The notes beneath the pieces are model-generated. The model saw only the letters and a list, made by a program, of their open reading frames with translations, did not search any database and was not told the DNA's origin. 63,282 nucleotides of DNA from Caballeronia mineralivorans PML1(12) (GTDB lineage: Bacteria > Pseudomonadota > Gammaproteobacteria > Burkholderiales > Burkholderiaceae), in NCBI RefSeq assembly GCF_001028175.1, contig NZ_AEJF01000063.1, positions 1 to 63,282 of the forward strand, written 5' to 3'. Shown here one piece after another: positions 26,578-35,835 of this stretch; the first letter of the stretch is position 1, and every line of letters begins with the position of its first letter. The translations under genes were made by a program, and so were the position numbers.

Positions 26578-27906
26578 TCAGTGAAAGTTTCCGGCACGGG
26601 AGTCGCCCGCCGGCAGCGCGTCGATCTCCTCTTCCGAAGGGGTGACGCGCATGACCAGCGCGATGATGGTTGCCACCACCAGGAAGGCGGCGATAGTCAG
26701 GAGCGCGAGCTTGAAGTTGCCCGTGGCAGTGCGAACGAGCCCGATGCTCCAGGGACCGACCAGACCACCGAACTGGGCGACAGTGTTGATGAGAGCGATC
26801 GTCGCGGCACCGGCAGCGCCGGTTCTGAACGAAGAAGCGAGGCTCCAGAAAAGCGGATTGCCGGCGTAGATGAAAAGCCCCGTCACGCACAGGAGCGCAT
26901 ACGCGACCACCGGGTTCGGCGCATAGGCGCTGCCCGCGATAGCGAGTGCGCTCATGCCGTACACGAACGCAAGATGTTTCTTCCGGTCGCCGGTCCGGTC
27001 GGAGCTGCGGCTGATCAACAGTGTGCCAAGAACACCCAGGAGCGGCGGGGCGGCGGACAGGAAACCCACTTCGAGGTTGCTCAGGTTGCCCAGGCTCTTG
27101 ACGATCTGCGGCAACCAAAGGAACAGGCCGTAGATGCCCACGAGCGCGCAGCCGAACAAACACGCGAGGCTCCATACGCGGATGTCGCTGGCTACGCGCA
27201 GCATCGGAAAATGCTTGTCGGCGCCAAGGGCCTCGCGTTCCTTCGTCAGGGTGGACTCGAGCCACGCCTTTTGTGCTTCGGTCAGCCATGCGGAGTCGGC
27301 GGGACGCTCCGTCATCAGGCGCAGCGTGAGCAGGCCAAGGAGCATGGCCGGGACGCCCTCTAGGATGAACATCCACTGCCATCCCTGCAGGCCGAGCGGT
27401 CCATTCGCGTAGGTCATGAGCGCGGTCGAAATGGGACCGCCGAGTACCGCGGAGAACGATCCGGCAATGATGTAGCCACCCACCGCGCGCGCCCGGTAGC
27501 GCACCGGGAACCACTTCGTCAGATACACCGCCACGCCTGGAAGAAAACCGGCCTCCATGACACCCAGCAGGAAGCGCAACACATAGAAGCTCGACTCGTT
27601 GAAGACGAAGGCTGTCGCGGCGGCAACGGCTCCCCAGGTCAGCAGGATGCGCGCGATCCAGCGCCGCGCGCCAACGCGATGAAGGAGCAGGTTGCTGGGC
27701 ACTTCGAGCAACATGTAGCCGAAGAAGAAAATGCTTCCGGCGAAGCCGAACACAGCTGGGCTGAAGCCAAGCTGCTTGTTCATGTCGAGCGCGGCAAACC
27801 CGATGTTTATTCGATCAAGATAGTTGAAGAACATCATGGCGAAGAGCAACGGCATGAGGCGGCCGTAGACTCGGCGCATGGTCGCGGTTTCTATTGGATC
27901 GATCAT
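26578..27906 (-). CDS. MFS transporter, anion:cation symporter (ACS) family
   Basis: Inner-membrane 12-helix transporter (442 aa). The first helix MMFFNYLDRINIGFAALDM, EVPSNLLLHRVGAR and LLGVMEAGFLPGVAVYLTKWF are typical of aromatic acid and tartrate/phthalate carriers of the ACS family. I moved the start to ATG 27906 (GAGGAGA 6 bases upstream). It is the first gene of the operon with the ligJ-ligK pair, so its cargo is probably protocatechuate, gallate, or an intermediate such as oxalomesaconate or PDC. Confidence 0.87.
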   Translation of the reverse strand: MIDPIETATMRRVYGRLMPLLFAMMFFNYLDRINIGFAALDMNKQLGFSPAVFGFAGSIFFFGYMLLEVPSNLLLHRVGARRWIARILLTWGAVAAATAFVFNESSFYVLRFLLGVMEAGFLPGVAVYLTKWFPVRYRARAVGGYIIAGSFSAVLGGPISTALMTYANGPLGLQGWQWMFILEGVPAMLLGLLTLRLMTERPADSAWLTEAQKAWLESTLTKEREALGADKHFPMLRVASDIRVWSLACLFGCALVGIYGLFLWLPQIVKSLGNLSNLEVGFLSAAPPLLGVLGTLLISRSSDRTGDRKKHLAFVYGMSALAIAGSAYAPNPVVAYALLCVTGLFIYAGNPLFWSLASSFRTGAAGAATIALINTVAQFGGLVGPWSIGLVRTATGNFKLALLTIAAFLVVATIIALVMRVTPSEEEIDALPAGDSRAGNFH

Positions 27907-28379
27907 CAACGTCTCCTCTTGTAAAGCGCCCGTAGGGTCGGGCGTCGTTCCGGCTTGTCTTGCTTTGCAGGATGAATCGAATGCCCGGTCGTCGCCCGCT
28001 CGCAGGCTGCCGTCGGCATGACCGGTTTTCAACAGGGTATGCGTGCAGACATGCTGCGTTGTTCAGGCATTTGTAAGCATCGCTAAGGGTTGCCGCCAGT
28101 TGCATCCAGAGAGCGACGGGAATAGGACGAACCAAGGGCCGGATAAGCGATGTCCCGGCAGCGAACCGAAAGTCGGCAGTAGTAGAAAACCCTAATCCCG
28201 GTGCCGGATGACCCGGCACTTACCGTTGAATGTCAGCGCGGTGGACGAACGCGGTAAGAACAGCCGGAACCTATCTGGCATGACTTATTCCTGCACACGA
28301 CTAATCCTGAATGAGTCATGTTACGAACCGGCATGCCGCACGTCCAAGACCGTCTTTTTATCTTTTTATAATAATTGTC
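27907..28379. other. Intergenic region before the MFS-ligJ-ligK operon
   Basis: 473 bp between the LysR gene end and the MFS start. No coding potential recognised. It holds the long inverted repeat at 28280-28319 and an A/T-rich stretch near 28351-28380 just past the LysR stop. Confidence 0.5.
28280..28319. repeat. Long inverted repeat, possible LysR operator
   Basis: Arms ATGACTTATTC (28280-28290) and GAATGAGTCAT (28309-28319) match as inverted repeats at 10 of 11 positions around an 18-base spacer. It sits in the region that should hold the promoter of the MFS-ligJ-ligK operon, next to the LysR gene. Operator function is inferred. Confidence 0.45.
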
Positions 28380-29294
28380 TTATAGTTCTGGCAAGTCTTG
28401 CGGCAAGTCTTGCGCGATGGGCGACAAACATGTGAGGAAGGCTTGCAGATGGGGCGAACTGTCGTCGCTGCGAAAGCTTGCCGCAAGCGTCGTGGTTTGC
28501 GACGCCAACGGTCCGCTCAGGCGGCGGTACACCACGTCGGAGCGGCCATGCCGCGCCACCGATTCGCCAACGAACGTCACGCCCAATCCCGCAGCAACCA
28601 ATGCGATGGCCGTCTGGATCTCATAAGCCTGATGCGCGATGTGCGGCGTAATGCCCGCATTGCGATAGAGCGATTCAACGAAGCGCGAGAACTGCGCATT
28701 CTGATGCTTCGGGTAAAGCACGAGGGGTGTGTCGGCAAGCTGCGTGATGCGTATCTTCTTCTCGCCCGCGAGCGGGTGGTCAGGCGGGAGAACGGCCATC
28801 ACGCGTTCGCGCAGCAGCGGCAGCGTGGTACAGCCCGCTATGGCCGGGATCTGCCGCCCGATGCCGATGTGAATTCGCGTCTCGTGCAGCGCATCGGCTT
28901 GCTCTTCGGTGAGCATTTCGAAGAGCTTCAGTTCTACCTTGGGGTAAGCCCGATGAAACGACTTGAGCGCGGGAGGCAGCACGCTGTACATCGCCGAACG
29001 GGTGAAACCGATACCGAGCCAGCCACGCATGCCAAGACCGATCTCGCGGGTGCCAAGCGCGGCCTGGTCGAAAGAAGCGAGAATCTGGCGGGCCTCGATG
29101 CAAAGATAGCTGCCGGCCTCAGTGAGGCGCAGAGGGCGGGTCCCACGGTCCACGAGTTGCGTGCCAAGCCGCTGCTCTAGCGCGCGGATCTGCTGGCTCA
29201 AGGCGGGCTGCGCAACGTGCAGCCGCTCTGCGGCGCGGCTGAAGTTGAGTTCTTCGGCGAGGACGACAAAAGCCTGCAGGTGTCGGAGGTTCAT
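28380..29294 (-). CDS. LysR-family transcriptional regulator
   Basis: DNA-binding regulator (304 aa). The N-terminal HTH reads MNLRHLQAFVVLAEELNFSR then AERLHVAQPALSQQIRALEQ. The effector domain (about 90-300) has GWLGIGFTRSAMYSVLP, a form shared by regulators of aromatic catabolism (CatR/BenM/GalR-like). ATG 29294 is chosen over longer readings because it begins the family core. It lies upstream of the MFS-ligJ-ligK operon on the same strand and probably activates it, with a pathway intermediate as inducer. Confidence 0.86.
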   Translation of the reverse strand: MNLRHLQAFVVLAEELNFSRAAERLHVAQPALSQQIRALEQRLGTQLVDRGTRPLRLTEAGSYLCIEARQILASFDQAALGTREIGLGMRGWLGIGFTRSAMYSVLPPALKSFHRAYPKVELKLFEMLTEEQADALHETRIHIGIGRQIPAIAGCTTLPLLRERVMAVLPPDHPLAGEKKIRITQLADTPLVLYPKHQNAQFSRFVESLYRNAGITPHIAHQAYEIQTAIALVAAGLGVTFVGESVARHGRSDVVYRRLSGPLASQTTTLAASFRSDDSSPHLQAFLTCLSPIAQDLPQDLPEL

Positions 29295-29473
29295 AGCGGC
29301 GTGAATGACAGGCGAGGCAACGTACAAACGAAGAACGCGTCTAAAGGCAAGAACGACGTCACGGAACCCGCGGAGGTTATCAAAAGACGCACACACGATA
29401 CGCAGTTTGGCGCTTTGTCGGGTGTGTGGGCTTTCGATGGTGCTGGCATCAACGCGCGCGAAAAACGCCTGCC

Positions 29474-30247
29474 CTAAAGCACATTCAGCATGGCCAATGC
29501 CGTCTCTTGCAAGTGGTGCACGACCCGATTGATAGCCGCCTCTGTCGTTTCCTTGCCCATCGGCATATTCGTACTGAGCGCAGCGACGACCTCGCCGTGC
29601 CGGTCCTTCATCGGCACCGCGATACCGCGCACGCCCACTTGCAACTGCTGTTCGATGACCGCAAAACCGTCGGCCCGGGCTTGTCGGATCTTCTCTTGCA
29701 GACGTACTTTGTTCGTCAAGGTATGAGGCGTGAACGGCGCCAATACAGTCGTGTTCAACCACTCATGAACCGCTTCTTCGTCGGGCTTGTACGCGAGCAA
29801 AACAACCCCGGGCGACGTAAGCGGCGCAGGCACTCGGGCGCCCAGCACGAACCCCGTCGTCATGACTCGCGAAGTCCCATTGCGTGCGATAAAAACCAGT
29901 TCCCATTCATCGAGCACGCTGATATAAACCGACTCGTTGAGCGTCGCGCTCAGTTGCTGCAAATACGGCTGAACCAGCTTCGGCAACCGTGCCGAATCGA
30001 AATACGACCAGCCCACCCGCAGCACGCGCGGCGTCAGTCCGAACAACTTGCCATCGCTTTCGACATAACCAAGGCTCTCAAGCGTCAGCAGATGCCGGCG
30101 CGCCGCCGTCCGCGTCATGCCCGTGCGGGCAGCGGCTTGCGTCGGTGTCATCCGGGCATGTTCGCTGTCGAAGGCCTCGAGCACCGCAAGCCCTTTCTCA
30201 AGTCCCGCGATCCAGTCGCGCTTGTCCAAAGGCGGTCGTTTGGTCAT
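29474..30247 (-). CDS. IclR-family regulator (PcaR/PobR-like)
   Basis: Regulator (257 aa) with an N-terminal winged helix (GLEKGLAVLEAFDSEHARMT, RTAARRHLLTLESLGYV) and a C-terminal effector domain ending GEVVAALSTNMP. LEKGLAVLEAF and the WSYFDSARLPKLVQPYLQQL run are typical of the PcaR/PcaU/PobR group, which respond to protocatechuate-pathway compounds. The gene diverges from the first shikimate dehydrogenase gene. PcaR-like boxes (GTTCGATAATCG type) stand in this region, before the ShiA-like transporter gene and before the porin gene, so it is the probable master regulator of the quinate/shikimate block. Confidence 0.85.
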   Translation of the reverse strand: MTKRPPLDKRDWIAGLEKGLAVLEAFDSEHARMTPTQAAARTGMTRTAARRHLLTLESLGYVESDGKLFGLTPRVLRVGWSYFDSARLPKLVQPYLQQLSATLNESVYISVLDEWELVFIARNGTSRVMTTGFVLGARVPAPLTSPGVVLLAYKPDEEAVHEWLNTTVLAPFTPHTLTNKVRLQEKIRQARADGFAVIEQQLQVGVRGIAVPMKDRHGEVVAALSTNMPMGKETTEAAINRVVHHLQETALAMLNVL

Positions 30248-30287
30248 AAGCAATAACCCTCATTCCGTGCGATCAATGATGATGTGT

Positions 30288-30300
30288 GAGCGATTATCGC
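30288..30300. promoter_or_regulatory. IclR box between divergent regulator and shikimate dehydrogenase genes
   Basis: GAGCGATTATCGC; the core GCGATTATCGC is a near-palindrome of the same type as the GTTCGATAATCG boxes at 31330 and 37208. Centrally placed in the 137 bp divergent region. Confidence 0.45.
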
Positions 30301-30384
30301 CCACTTGCCGGAAACATTCCTTCGTATCAACCGGGCCAATCCTTATCCTTTATTCCACTAGCTTAATGAACGAATGGAGACATC

Positions 30385-31293
30385 ATGAGAATTACCGGCA
30401 CGACCCGGGTGTTTTATTGCATCGCCGATCCAGTGGATCAGGTGCGTGCGCCGGAGGTCTTCAACGAGGTGTTTTTGCGGCATGAAGTCGATGCCGTGAT
30501 GGTGCCTTTGCGAGTCACGGCGGCGCATCTCGCTGCAACGCTGCGTAACCTGCTCGCCTCACCGACGGTCGGCGGCGTGTCGCTGTCCATCCCGCACAAA
30601 GCGGCTGCGGCGGCAACCGTGGACCGCTGTTCAGCGGCTGCGCTGGCCGCGAATGCGGTCAATGCCGTCAGGCGCAATACGGGCGGCGAGCTCGAAGGAG
30701 ATTTGTTCGATGGCGCGGGTTTTATCCGCTCGCTGGATCGCGCAGGACTGGCTTATGCGGGCAAGAGGATCCTCATGCTGGGCGCAGGCGGCGCTGCGTC
30801 GGCCGTGGCGACTGCGCTGGCGGCAGCGGGTGTTGCCGAGCTCGCGCTCTTCGACCCCGACCTTTCCAAGGCGCAACATCTTGCTCGCGTGCTGAGGCGC
30901 GATTTCGGCATCGCCGCGAGCGATGTGCCGACCAACGATCCGCAGGGTTACGACGTGATCGTCAATGCCTCGCCGCTCGGTTTGAAGGAGAGCGATCCGC
31001 TTCCTGTCGATGTCGGCGCGATTCGCGAGCATGCCGTCGTGTGCGACATCCTGATGAAGAACCAGCCCACGCCGCTGTTGCGTGCGGCCCGTGCACGGGG
31101 CCTGGTAGCGGAACCCGGCTTTGACATGCTCATCCAGCAAACGCCGCTTTATCTCGAGTTCTTCGGTTACCCGGAGCTCGCGCGAGCCGTGCGTTCGGAC
31201 GATGCCTATCTGCTGGACCTGATCACGCCGGCCGCGCTGCGGCGTCGCCCAGATGCCGCGCTTTGCCCTCAAAACACCGGTGTCATGGCTTAG
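30385..31293 (+). CDS. Atypical shikimate/quinate dehydrogenase family protein
   Basis: AroE-fold dehydrogenase (302 aa). The catalytic lysine (Lys72, SIPHK) and aspartate (Asp109, LFDGAGF) are kept and the nucleotide loop is GAGGAASAVA. The HSxSP motif whose two serines bind shikimate in AroE is replaced by DQVRAP, and NTDG has become LFDG. The acidic LFDP after the second strand points to NAD+, as in catabolic quinate/shikimate dehydrogenases. It leads the plus-strand quinate block. It may oxidise quinate or shikimate or a relative; a biosynthetic AroE role is unlikely. Confidence 0.82.
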   Translation: MRITGTTRVFYCIADPVDQVRAPEVFNEVFLRHEVDAVMVPLRVTAAHLAATLRNLLASPTVGGVSLSIPHKAAAAATVDRCSAAALAANAVNAVRRNTGGELEGDLFDGAGFIRSLDRAGLAYAGKRILMLGAGGAASAVATALAAAGVAELALFDPDLSKAQHLARVLRRDFGIAASDVPTNDPQGYDVIVNASPLGLKESDPLPVDVGAIREHAVVCDILMKNQPTPLLRAARARGLVAEPGFDMLIQQTPLYLEFFGYPELARAVRSDDAYLLDLITPAALRRRPDAALCPQNTGVMA

Positions 31294-31329
31294 TGCTAAC
31301 CCGAAAAACGATCGTTAATCGCACATTCT

Positions 31330-31342
31330 CGTTCGATAATCG
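31330..31342 (+). promoter_or_regulatory. PcaR-like IclR box before the ShiA-like transporter
   Basis: CGTTCGATAATCG, with a second half-like copy CGTTAATCGCAC at 31313-31324. The known PcaR site of Pseudomonas is GTTCGATAATCGCAC. It lies 134 bases before the transporter start. Confidence 0.55.
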
Positions 31343-31475
31343 TTTTAATTTTCACGGCAAACATTGATCGGGCGCGGCCGTCGCCCTATGCTCCACTCAC
31401 TGCAGCGCGGCATGCGCTTTTGCCTGCAGGACTCACGTCCCGCAGCCCAACATCAATACACATTAGAGACAACGA

Positions 31476-32783
31476 ATGACTATCGCTATCCAGCCCTCAG
31501 ACGTCGCGACCGTCGACCGGGAGAGGAGTCGCGCACGCAAGGCGGCGCTCGGCAGTTTTGTCGGTGCAGTGGTCGACTGGTATGACTTCCTGCTCTACGG
31601 CATCATCGCCGCGATTGTTTTCAACACCGAGTTCTTTCCGAAAGTCAGCCCTGCAATGGGCACGCTCGCGGCGTTCGGAACCTTCGGCGTGGGCTTCTTG
31701 TTTCGCCCGCTGGGTGGTTTTGTGTTCGGTCACTACGGCGACCGGCTCGGCCGCAAACGCATGCTTGTGCTGACCGTGATGATGATGGGCCTGTCGACTG
31801 CGCTGATCGGCTTGCTGCCCACCTTCGCATCCATCGGCTGGTGGGCACCGGTCTTGCTGGTCGCCCTGCGCGCAATCCAGGGGTTTGCCGTCGGTGGTGA
31901 ATGGGGCGGTGCGGCACTGATGGCGGTTGAGAGTGCGCCTAGTAAAAAGAAAGCGTTCTATAGCAGCGGCGTGCAGGTCGGTTACGGCGTGGGACTGGTG
32001 CTGGCAACGGGCATTGTCTCGATCCTCAGCCAGACCATGGACGACGCGACCTTCAAGACCTGGGGCTGGCGCATCCCGTTTGTGTTTAGCGTGGTGCTCG
32101 TGCTGATCGGCCTGTGGGTCCGGTCGAGCATGGAGGAGTCGCAGGAGTTCGTTAAGAAGGTGATCGAGAAAGGCCAGCAGACCAAACGCCTGCCTATCTT
32201 CGAAGCGTTGCGCCAGCATCCGAAAGCCTTCTTGCTGATTATCGCGTTGCGCCTCGCTGAACTCTTCACGATGTACATCGTCACGGCGTTCGCTCTCAGC
32301 TATTCAACGACCAACCTCGGCATGCCGCGTCAGTTCTTCCTGAACATCGGTTTGCTCGTGGGTGCGGTCAGCATCGTGACCATTCCGTTCTTCGCACTAC
32401 TCGCCGACCGTTTCGGCCGTCGCCGGATCTACATGATCGGCGCGGTCGTCGGCATGTTGAGCGCCGTGCCGTTCTTCCTCGCACTCGACGCCCGTTCGAC
32501 AGTCTGGATCGTAGTCTTCGCCGTGATGCTCGCGAACATCGCGCATGACATGGTAGTGAGCGTCCAGCAGCCGATGTTCACCGAGCTGTTCGGCACGGAG
32601 TATCGATACAGCGGCGCAGGCGTCGGTTATCAGGTGGCGAGCGTGGTCGGCGGCGGGTTCACGCCGTTCGTCGCGGTGGCGCTGGTGAGTTTCGCTGGCG
32701 GCTCGTGGCATCCGGTTGCGGCGTATCTGGCCATCGGCTGCTTGTTGTCCGTGCTGGTCGCCAGCCGGATGAAAAAGACGTAA
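31476..32783 (+). CDS. MFS metabolite:H+ symporter, ShiA-like
   Basis: Inner-membrane transporter (435 aa) of the metabolite:H+ symporter family, about 12 helices. Marks are GSFVGAVVDWYDFLLYG in the first helix, GHYGDRLGRKRMLVLT between helices 2 and 3, RAIQGFAVGGEWGGA and WGWRIPF. ShiA (shikimate) is the closest functional precedent, and the quinate/shikimate genes around it fit. A PcaR-like box precedes it. Confidence 0.87.
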   Translation: MTIAIQPSDVATVDRERSRARKAALGSFVGAVVDWYDFLLYGIIAAIVFNTEFFPKVSPAMGTLAAFGTFGVGFLFRPLGGFVFGHYGDRLGRKRMLVLTVMMMGLSTALIGLLPTFASIGWWAPVLLVALRAIQGFAVGGEWGGAALMAVESAPSKKKAFYSSGVQVGYGVGLVLATGIVSILSQTMDDATFKTWGWRIPFVFSVVLVLIGLWVRSSMEESQEFVKKVIEKGQQTKRLPIFEALRQHPKAFLLIIALRLAELFTMYIVTAFALSYSTTNLGMPRQFFLNIGLLVGAVSIVTIPFFALLADRFGRRRIYMIGAVVGMLSAVPFFLALDARSTVWIVVFAVMLANIAHDMVVSVQQPMFTELFGTEYRYSGAGVGYQVASVVGGGFTPFVAVALVSFAGGSWHPVAAYLAIGCLLSVLVASRMKKT

Positions 32784-32854
32784 GGGCAGGGGCGCGTTGT
32801 TGCCCCGCATGGCCGCACTGGCAGACGAACACCTCGTTCAATGGAATGACAATC

Positions 32855-33685
32855 ATGACTGATCCCTGCATCATCTCGGTCGCGATCACGGGCTCCGTGC
32901 CGCGCAAGAAGGACAACCCGGCGGTGCCTATTTCGATAGCCGAGCAGATCGAAAGCACACACGCGGCCTATGAAGCGGGTGCCTCGCTCGTGCACCTGCA
33001 TGTTCGCGACGAGCAAGAGAATTCAAGTTCGGACCGCTCGCGTTTCGAAGCGCTTCAGAACGGTATTCGCAAACGTTGCCCGGACATCATCATCCAGTTC
33101 TCGACGGGTGGCCGCGGACGCTCGTTCGAACAGCGCGGCGCGATGCTCGACCTGCGCCCGGACATGGCCTCGCTCGCCACGGGCTCGGTTAATTTCCCGA
33201 CTACGGTCTATGAAAATCCTCCCGACTTCGTGCGCTCGCTCGCGAAGTCGATGCTCGATCACCACGTCAAGCCCGAGATCGAGATCTTCGATCTGGCCAT
33301 GCTCTACAGCACCGTCGACCTGGTCCAGCAGGGCTTGCTGACATCGCCTGTGCATGTCCAGTTCGTGATGGGCGTCAAGAACGCGTTGCCGGCCAAGCGC
33401 GAGATTCTCGAATTCGAAGTCGAGCGGTTGCGCGCCGAGTTGCCCGATGCAACCTGGACGGCTGCGGGCATCGGCCGGCACCAGCTAGAGGTGAACCACT
33501 GGACGCTGGAGCTGGGCGGCCACTGCCGCACCGGTCTTGAAGACAACATTCGCTGGGACAAGGACACGCTTGCCACGAGCAACGCGCAACTGGTGAGCCG
33601 TGTGGCGTCGTTGTGCGGCGACTACGGCCGTCCGGTTGCAACGGCGGCGCAAGCGCGCGAACTGCTGCATTTGCCGGCGCTTTAG
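32855..33685 (+). CDS. BKACE family beta-keto acid cleavage enzyme
   Basis: Zinc enzyme (276 aa) of the DUF849/Kce family, which condenses a beta-keto acid with acetyl-CoA to give acetoacetate and a new CoA ester. Seen: ITGSVPRKKDNPAVP at the N-terminus, the zinc-binding HLHVRD, the FSTGGRG loop and the C-terminal HCRTGLEDNIRW. The substrate is not known; the family prototype acts on 3-keto-5-aminohexanoate. It lies between a ShiA-like transporter and a dehydroshikimate dehydratase gene, all on one strand. Start at ATG 32855 (an ATG three codons earlier is possible). Confidence 0.85.
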   Translation: MTDPCIISVAITGSVPRKKDNPAVPISIAEQIESTHAAYEAGASLVHLHVRDEQENSSSDRSRFEALQNGIRKRCPDIIIQFSTGGRGRSFEQRGAMLDLRPDMASLATGSVNFPTTVYENPPDFVRSLAKSMLDHHVKPEIEIFDLAMLYSTVDLVQQGLLTSPVHVQFVMGVKNALPAKREILEFEVERLRAELPDATWTAAGIGRHQLEVNHWTLELGGHCRTGLEDNIRWDKDTLATSNAQLVSRVASLCGDYGRPVATAAQARELLHLPAL

Positions 33686-33762
33686 CGGGTCCCTTACCGG
33701 CCATGGAACTACCGCGACGTTGCCATGCCGGTGACGCTTCGCATGTTGAAAGAGAACTTACG

Positions 33763-35664
33763 ATGCTACGTTCAATCGCCACCGTCTCAGTCAGCGGCAC
33801 ATTGGTCGAGAAGCTCAAGGCCATCAGCCGCGCCGGGTTCGACGGCGTCGAGATCTTCGAAAACGACTTGCTCTACTTCGACGGCTCACCCGCCGACGTC
33901 AAGCGTATCTGCGCCGACCTCGGCCTGAAGATCATGTTGTTCCAGCCTTTCCGCGATTTCGAGGGTGTCTCGGCCGACCGACTGGCACGCAACCTCGAGC
34001 GGGCACGGCGCAAGTTCGAACTGATGCACGAGCTGGGTACGGATCGCGTGTTGGTCTGCAGCAATGCATCGGCGGATTCCATCGGCGGCGACGCATTGAT
34101 CGTCGATCAGCTCGGGCAGTTCGCCGAACTCGCGCGCGCTGAAGGCGTGATGGCGGGTTATGAAGCGCTCGCCTGGGGGCGGCACGTCAATTCGTACAAA
34201 CATGCGTGGCGGCTGGTCGATACCCTCAATCACTCGAACCTCGGGTTGATCCTCGACAGCTTCCATACGCTTTCCATCGGCGATTCAGTCGATGAGATCG
34301 CACGTATTCCAGCGGACCGGATCACGTTTGTGCAGATCGCGGACGCGCCGAAGATGGCAATGGACGTGCTCGAATGGAGCCGGCATTACCGCTGTTTTCC
34401 GGGGCAAGGCGATCTGGATGTGGCCGGCTTCACGCGTCAGGTGCTGGCGTCGGGCTACGCGGGGCCGCTCTCGCTGGAGATCTTCAACGACGGTTTTCGA
34501 GCGGCGCCCAACGCGGCGACGGCGGTGGACGGTTATCGTTCGCTGCTGTTCCTGGAGGAACAATGTGCGGGCGCTTTGAAGGAAACGTCGAAGGAGACGT
34601 TGTTCCATCCGCCCGCTGCGCCCGCACACACCGGTTTCCAGTTCCTCGAATTCGCCGTCGATCCGGCCGGTAGTCCGACGCTTGCGCAATGGCTCGAACG
34701 CTTGGGCTTTCGCGCGGCAGGCCGGCATCGCTCGAAGAATGTCACGCTGTACGCCCAGGGCGACGCGTGCATTCTCCTGAACGAAGAAGCCGATTCCTTC
34801 GCGAGCGCTTTTCATCAGGCGCATGGCTTGTCGGTCTGCGCGTCGGCGTATCGCGTCGATAACGCCGCGCAAGCCTTCGAGCGCGCGGCCGCTTTCGGCT
34901 ACGCGCCTTTTTCCGGCAAGGTCGGGCCTAACGAGCGCGTGGTGCCCGGCGTGCAGGCGCCGGACAACAGCTTGCAGTACTTCGTGGACGAGGCGCCGGG
35001 CGAGCCCACGCTCTATGAAACCGATTTCAACCTTGTCCATACGCCGAAGCAGGACCGGCCCGACAACCTGCGCCGCATCGACCATGTGTGCCTGAACCTG
35101 CCCGCTGACACGCTCGATACCTGGGTGCTTTTTTTCAAGGCGACGTTCGGTTTCGATGCCGAGCCGTCGGTACTCTTGCCGGACCCGTACGGCCTCGTCA
35201 GGAGCCGCGCGGTGCGTAGCCGCGACGGTTCCGTGCGGATCGTGCTTAACGCGTCGGCGGACCGGCACACGGCGGTAGTGGAGTCTTTGTCGACCTATCG
35301 CGGCTCGGGGTTGAACCACGTTGCTTTCGCGACCGATGACATCTTTGCGGCGGTTGCCGGGTTGCGCGAGCGGGGCGTGCCGCTCCTGCACATTCCGCGC
35401 AACTACTACGACGATCTCGAGGCGCGCTACGATCTCGACCCGGCGCAGCTCGCGCAAATGCGTGAAAGTGGCATCCTGTACGATCGGGACAACGCTGGCG
35501 GAGAGTTTTTCCACGTCTACACGGAGCAGTTCGCCGATCGGTTCTTTTTGGAAGTGGTGGAGCGCAGGGGCACTTATGACGGTTATGGTGCGGTGAACGC
35601 ACCGGTTCGGCTCGCGGCGCATGCCCAGCGACGTCATCAGGAGCGTCCGGCCGCAGCGCAGTGA
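33763..35664 (+). CDS. quiC: 3-dehydroshikimate dehydratase fused to HPPD-like VOC domain (QuiC type)
   Basis: Converts 3-dehydroshikimate to protocatechuate. A 633 aa fusion: residues 1-275 form an AP-endonuclease-2-like TIM barrel with metal ligands in GYEALAWGRHVN, ILDSFHTLSIGD, FVQIADAP and LSLEIFND. Residues about 290-620 form a double VOC domain like 4-hydroxyphenylpyruvate dioxygenase, with His, His, Glu at RRIDHVCL, GLNHVAFATDDI and FFLEVVERRG. This layout matches QuiC1 of pseudomonads, whose second domain has no settled function. ATG 33763 starts the barrel. Encoded 77 bp after the BKACE gene. Confidence 0.88.
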   Translation: MLRSIATVSVSGTLVEKLKAISRAGFDGVEIFENDLLYFDGSPADVKRICADLGLKIMLFQPFRDFEGVSADRLARNLERARRKFELMHELGTDRVLVCSNASADSIGGDALIVDQLGQFAELARAEGVMAGYEALAWGRHVNSYKHAWRLVDTLNHSNLGLILDSFHTLSIGDSVDEIARIPADRITFVQIADAPKMAMDVLEWSRHYRCFPGQGDLDVAGFTRQVLASGYAGPLSLEIFNDGFRAAPNAATAVDGYRSLLFLEEQCAGALKETSKETLFHPPAAPAHTGFQFLEFAVDPAGSPTLAQWLERLGFRAAGRHRSKNVTLYAQGDACILLNEEADSFASAFHQAHGLSVCASAYRVDNAAQAFERAAAFGYAPFSGKVGPNERVVPGVQAPDNSLQYFVDEAPGEPTLYETDFNLVHTPKQDRPDNLRRIDHVCLNLPADTLDTWVLFFKATFGFDAEPSVLLPDPYGLVRSRAVRSRDGSVRIVLNASADRHTAVVESLSTYRGSGLNHVAFATDDIFAAVAGLRERGVPLLHIPRNYYDDLEARYDLDPAQLAQMRESGILYDRDNAGGEFFHVYTEQFADRFFLEVVERRGTYDGYGAVNAPVRLAAHAQRRHQERPAAAQ

Positions 35665-35835
35665 GAGGACAGGTGGTCCGAGACGGTGCCGGACAGTTTG
35701 ACGCGCTGATGCCTGAGACGATAATCTGTTTCGGCGCACGCACGCGTGGCTTGCACGTGGGGCTTGCTACTTGCGGCGACCGGCGCACGGGCGCGCAGAC
35801 GAATATGGACCGGACTTTCTCAGAGGTGATTTTCA

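Noticed and set aside
34285..35739. 484-codon minus-strand frame opposite the QuiC fusion gene
   Set aside because: No domain, no ribosome binding site of note, and it overlaps fully with a confidently assigned enzyme.
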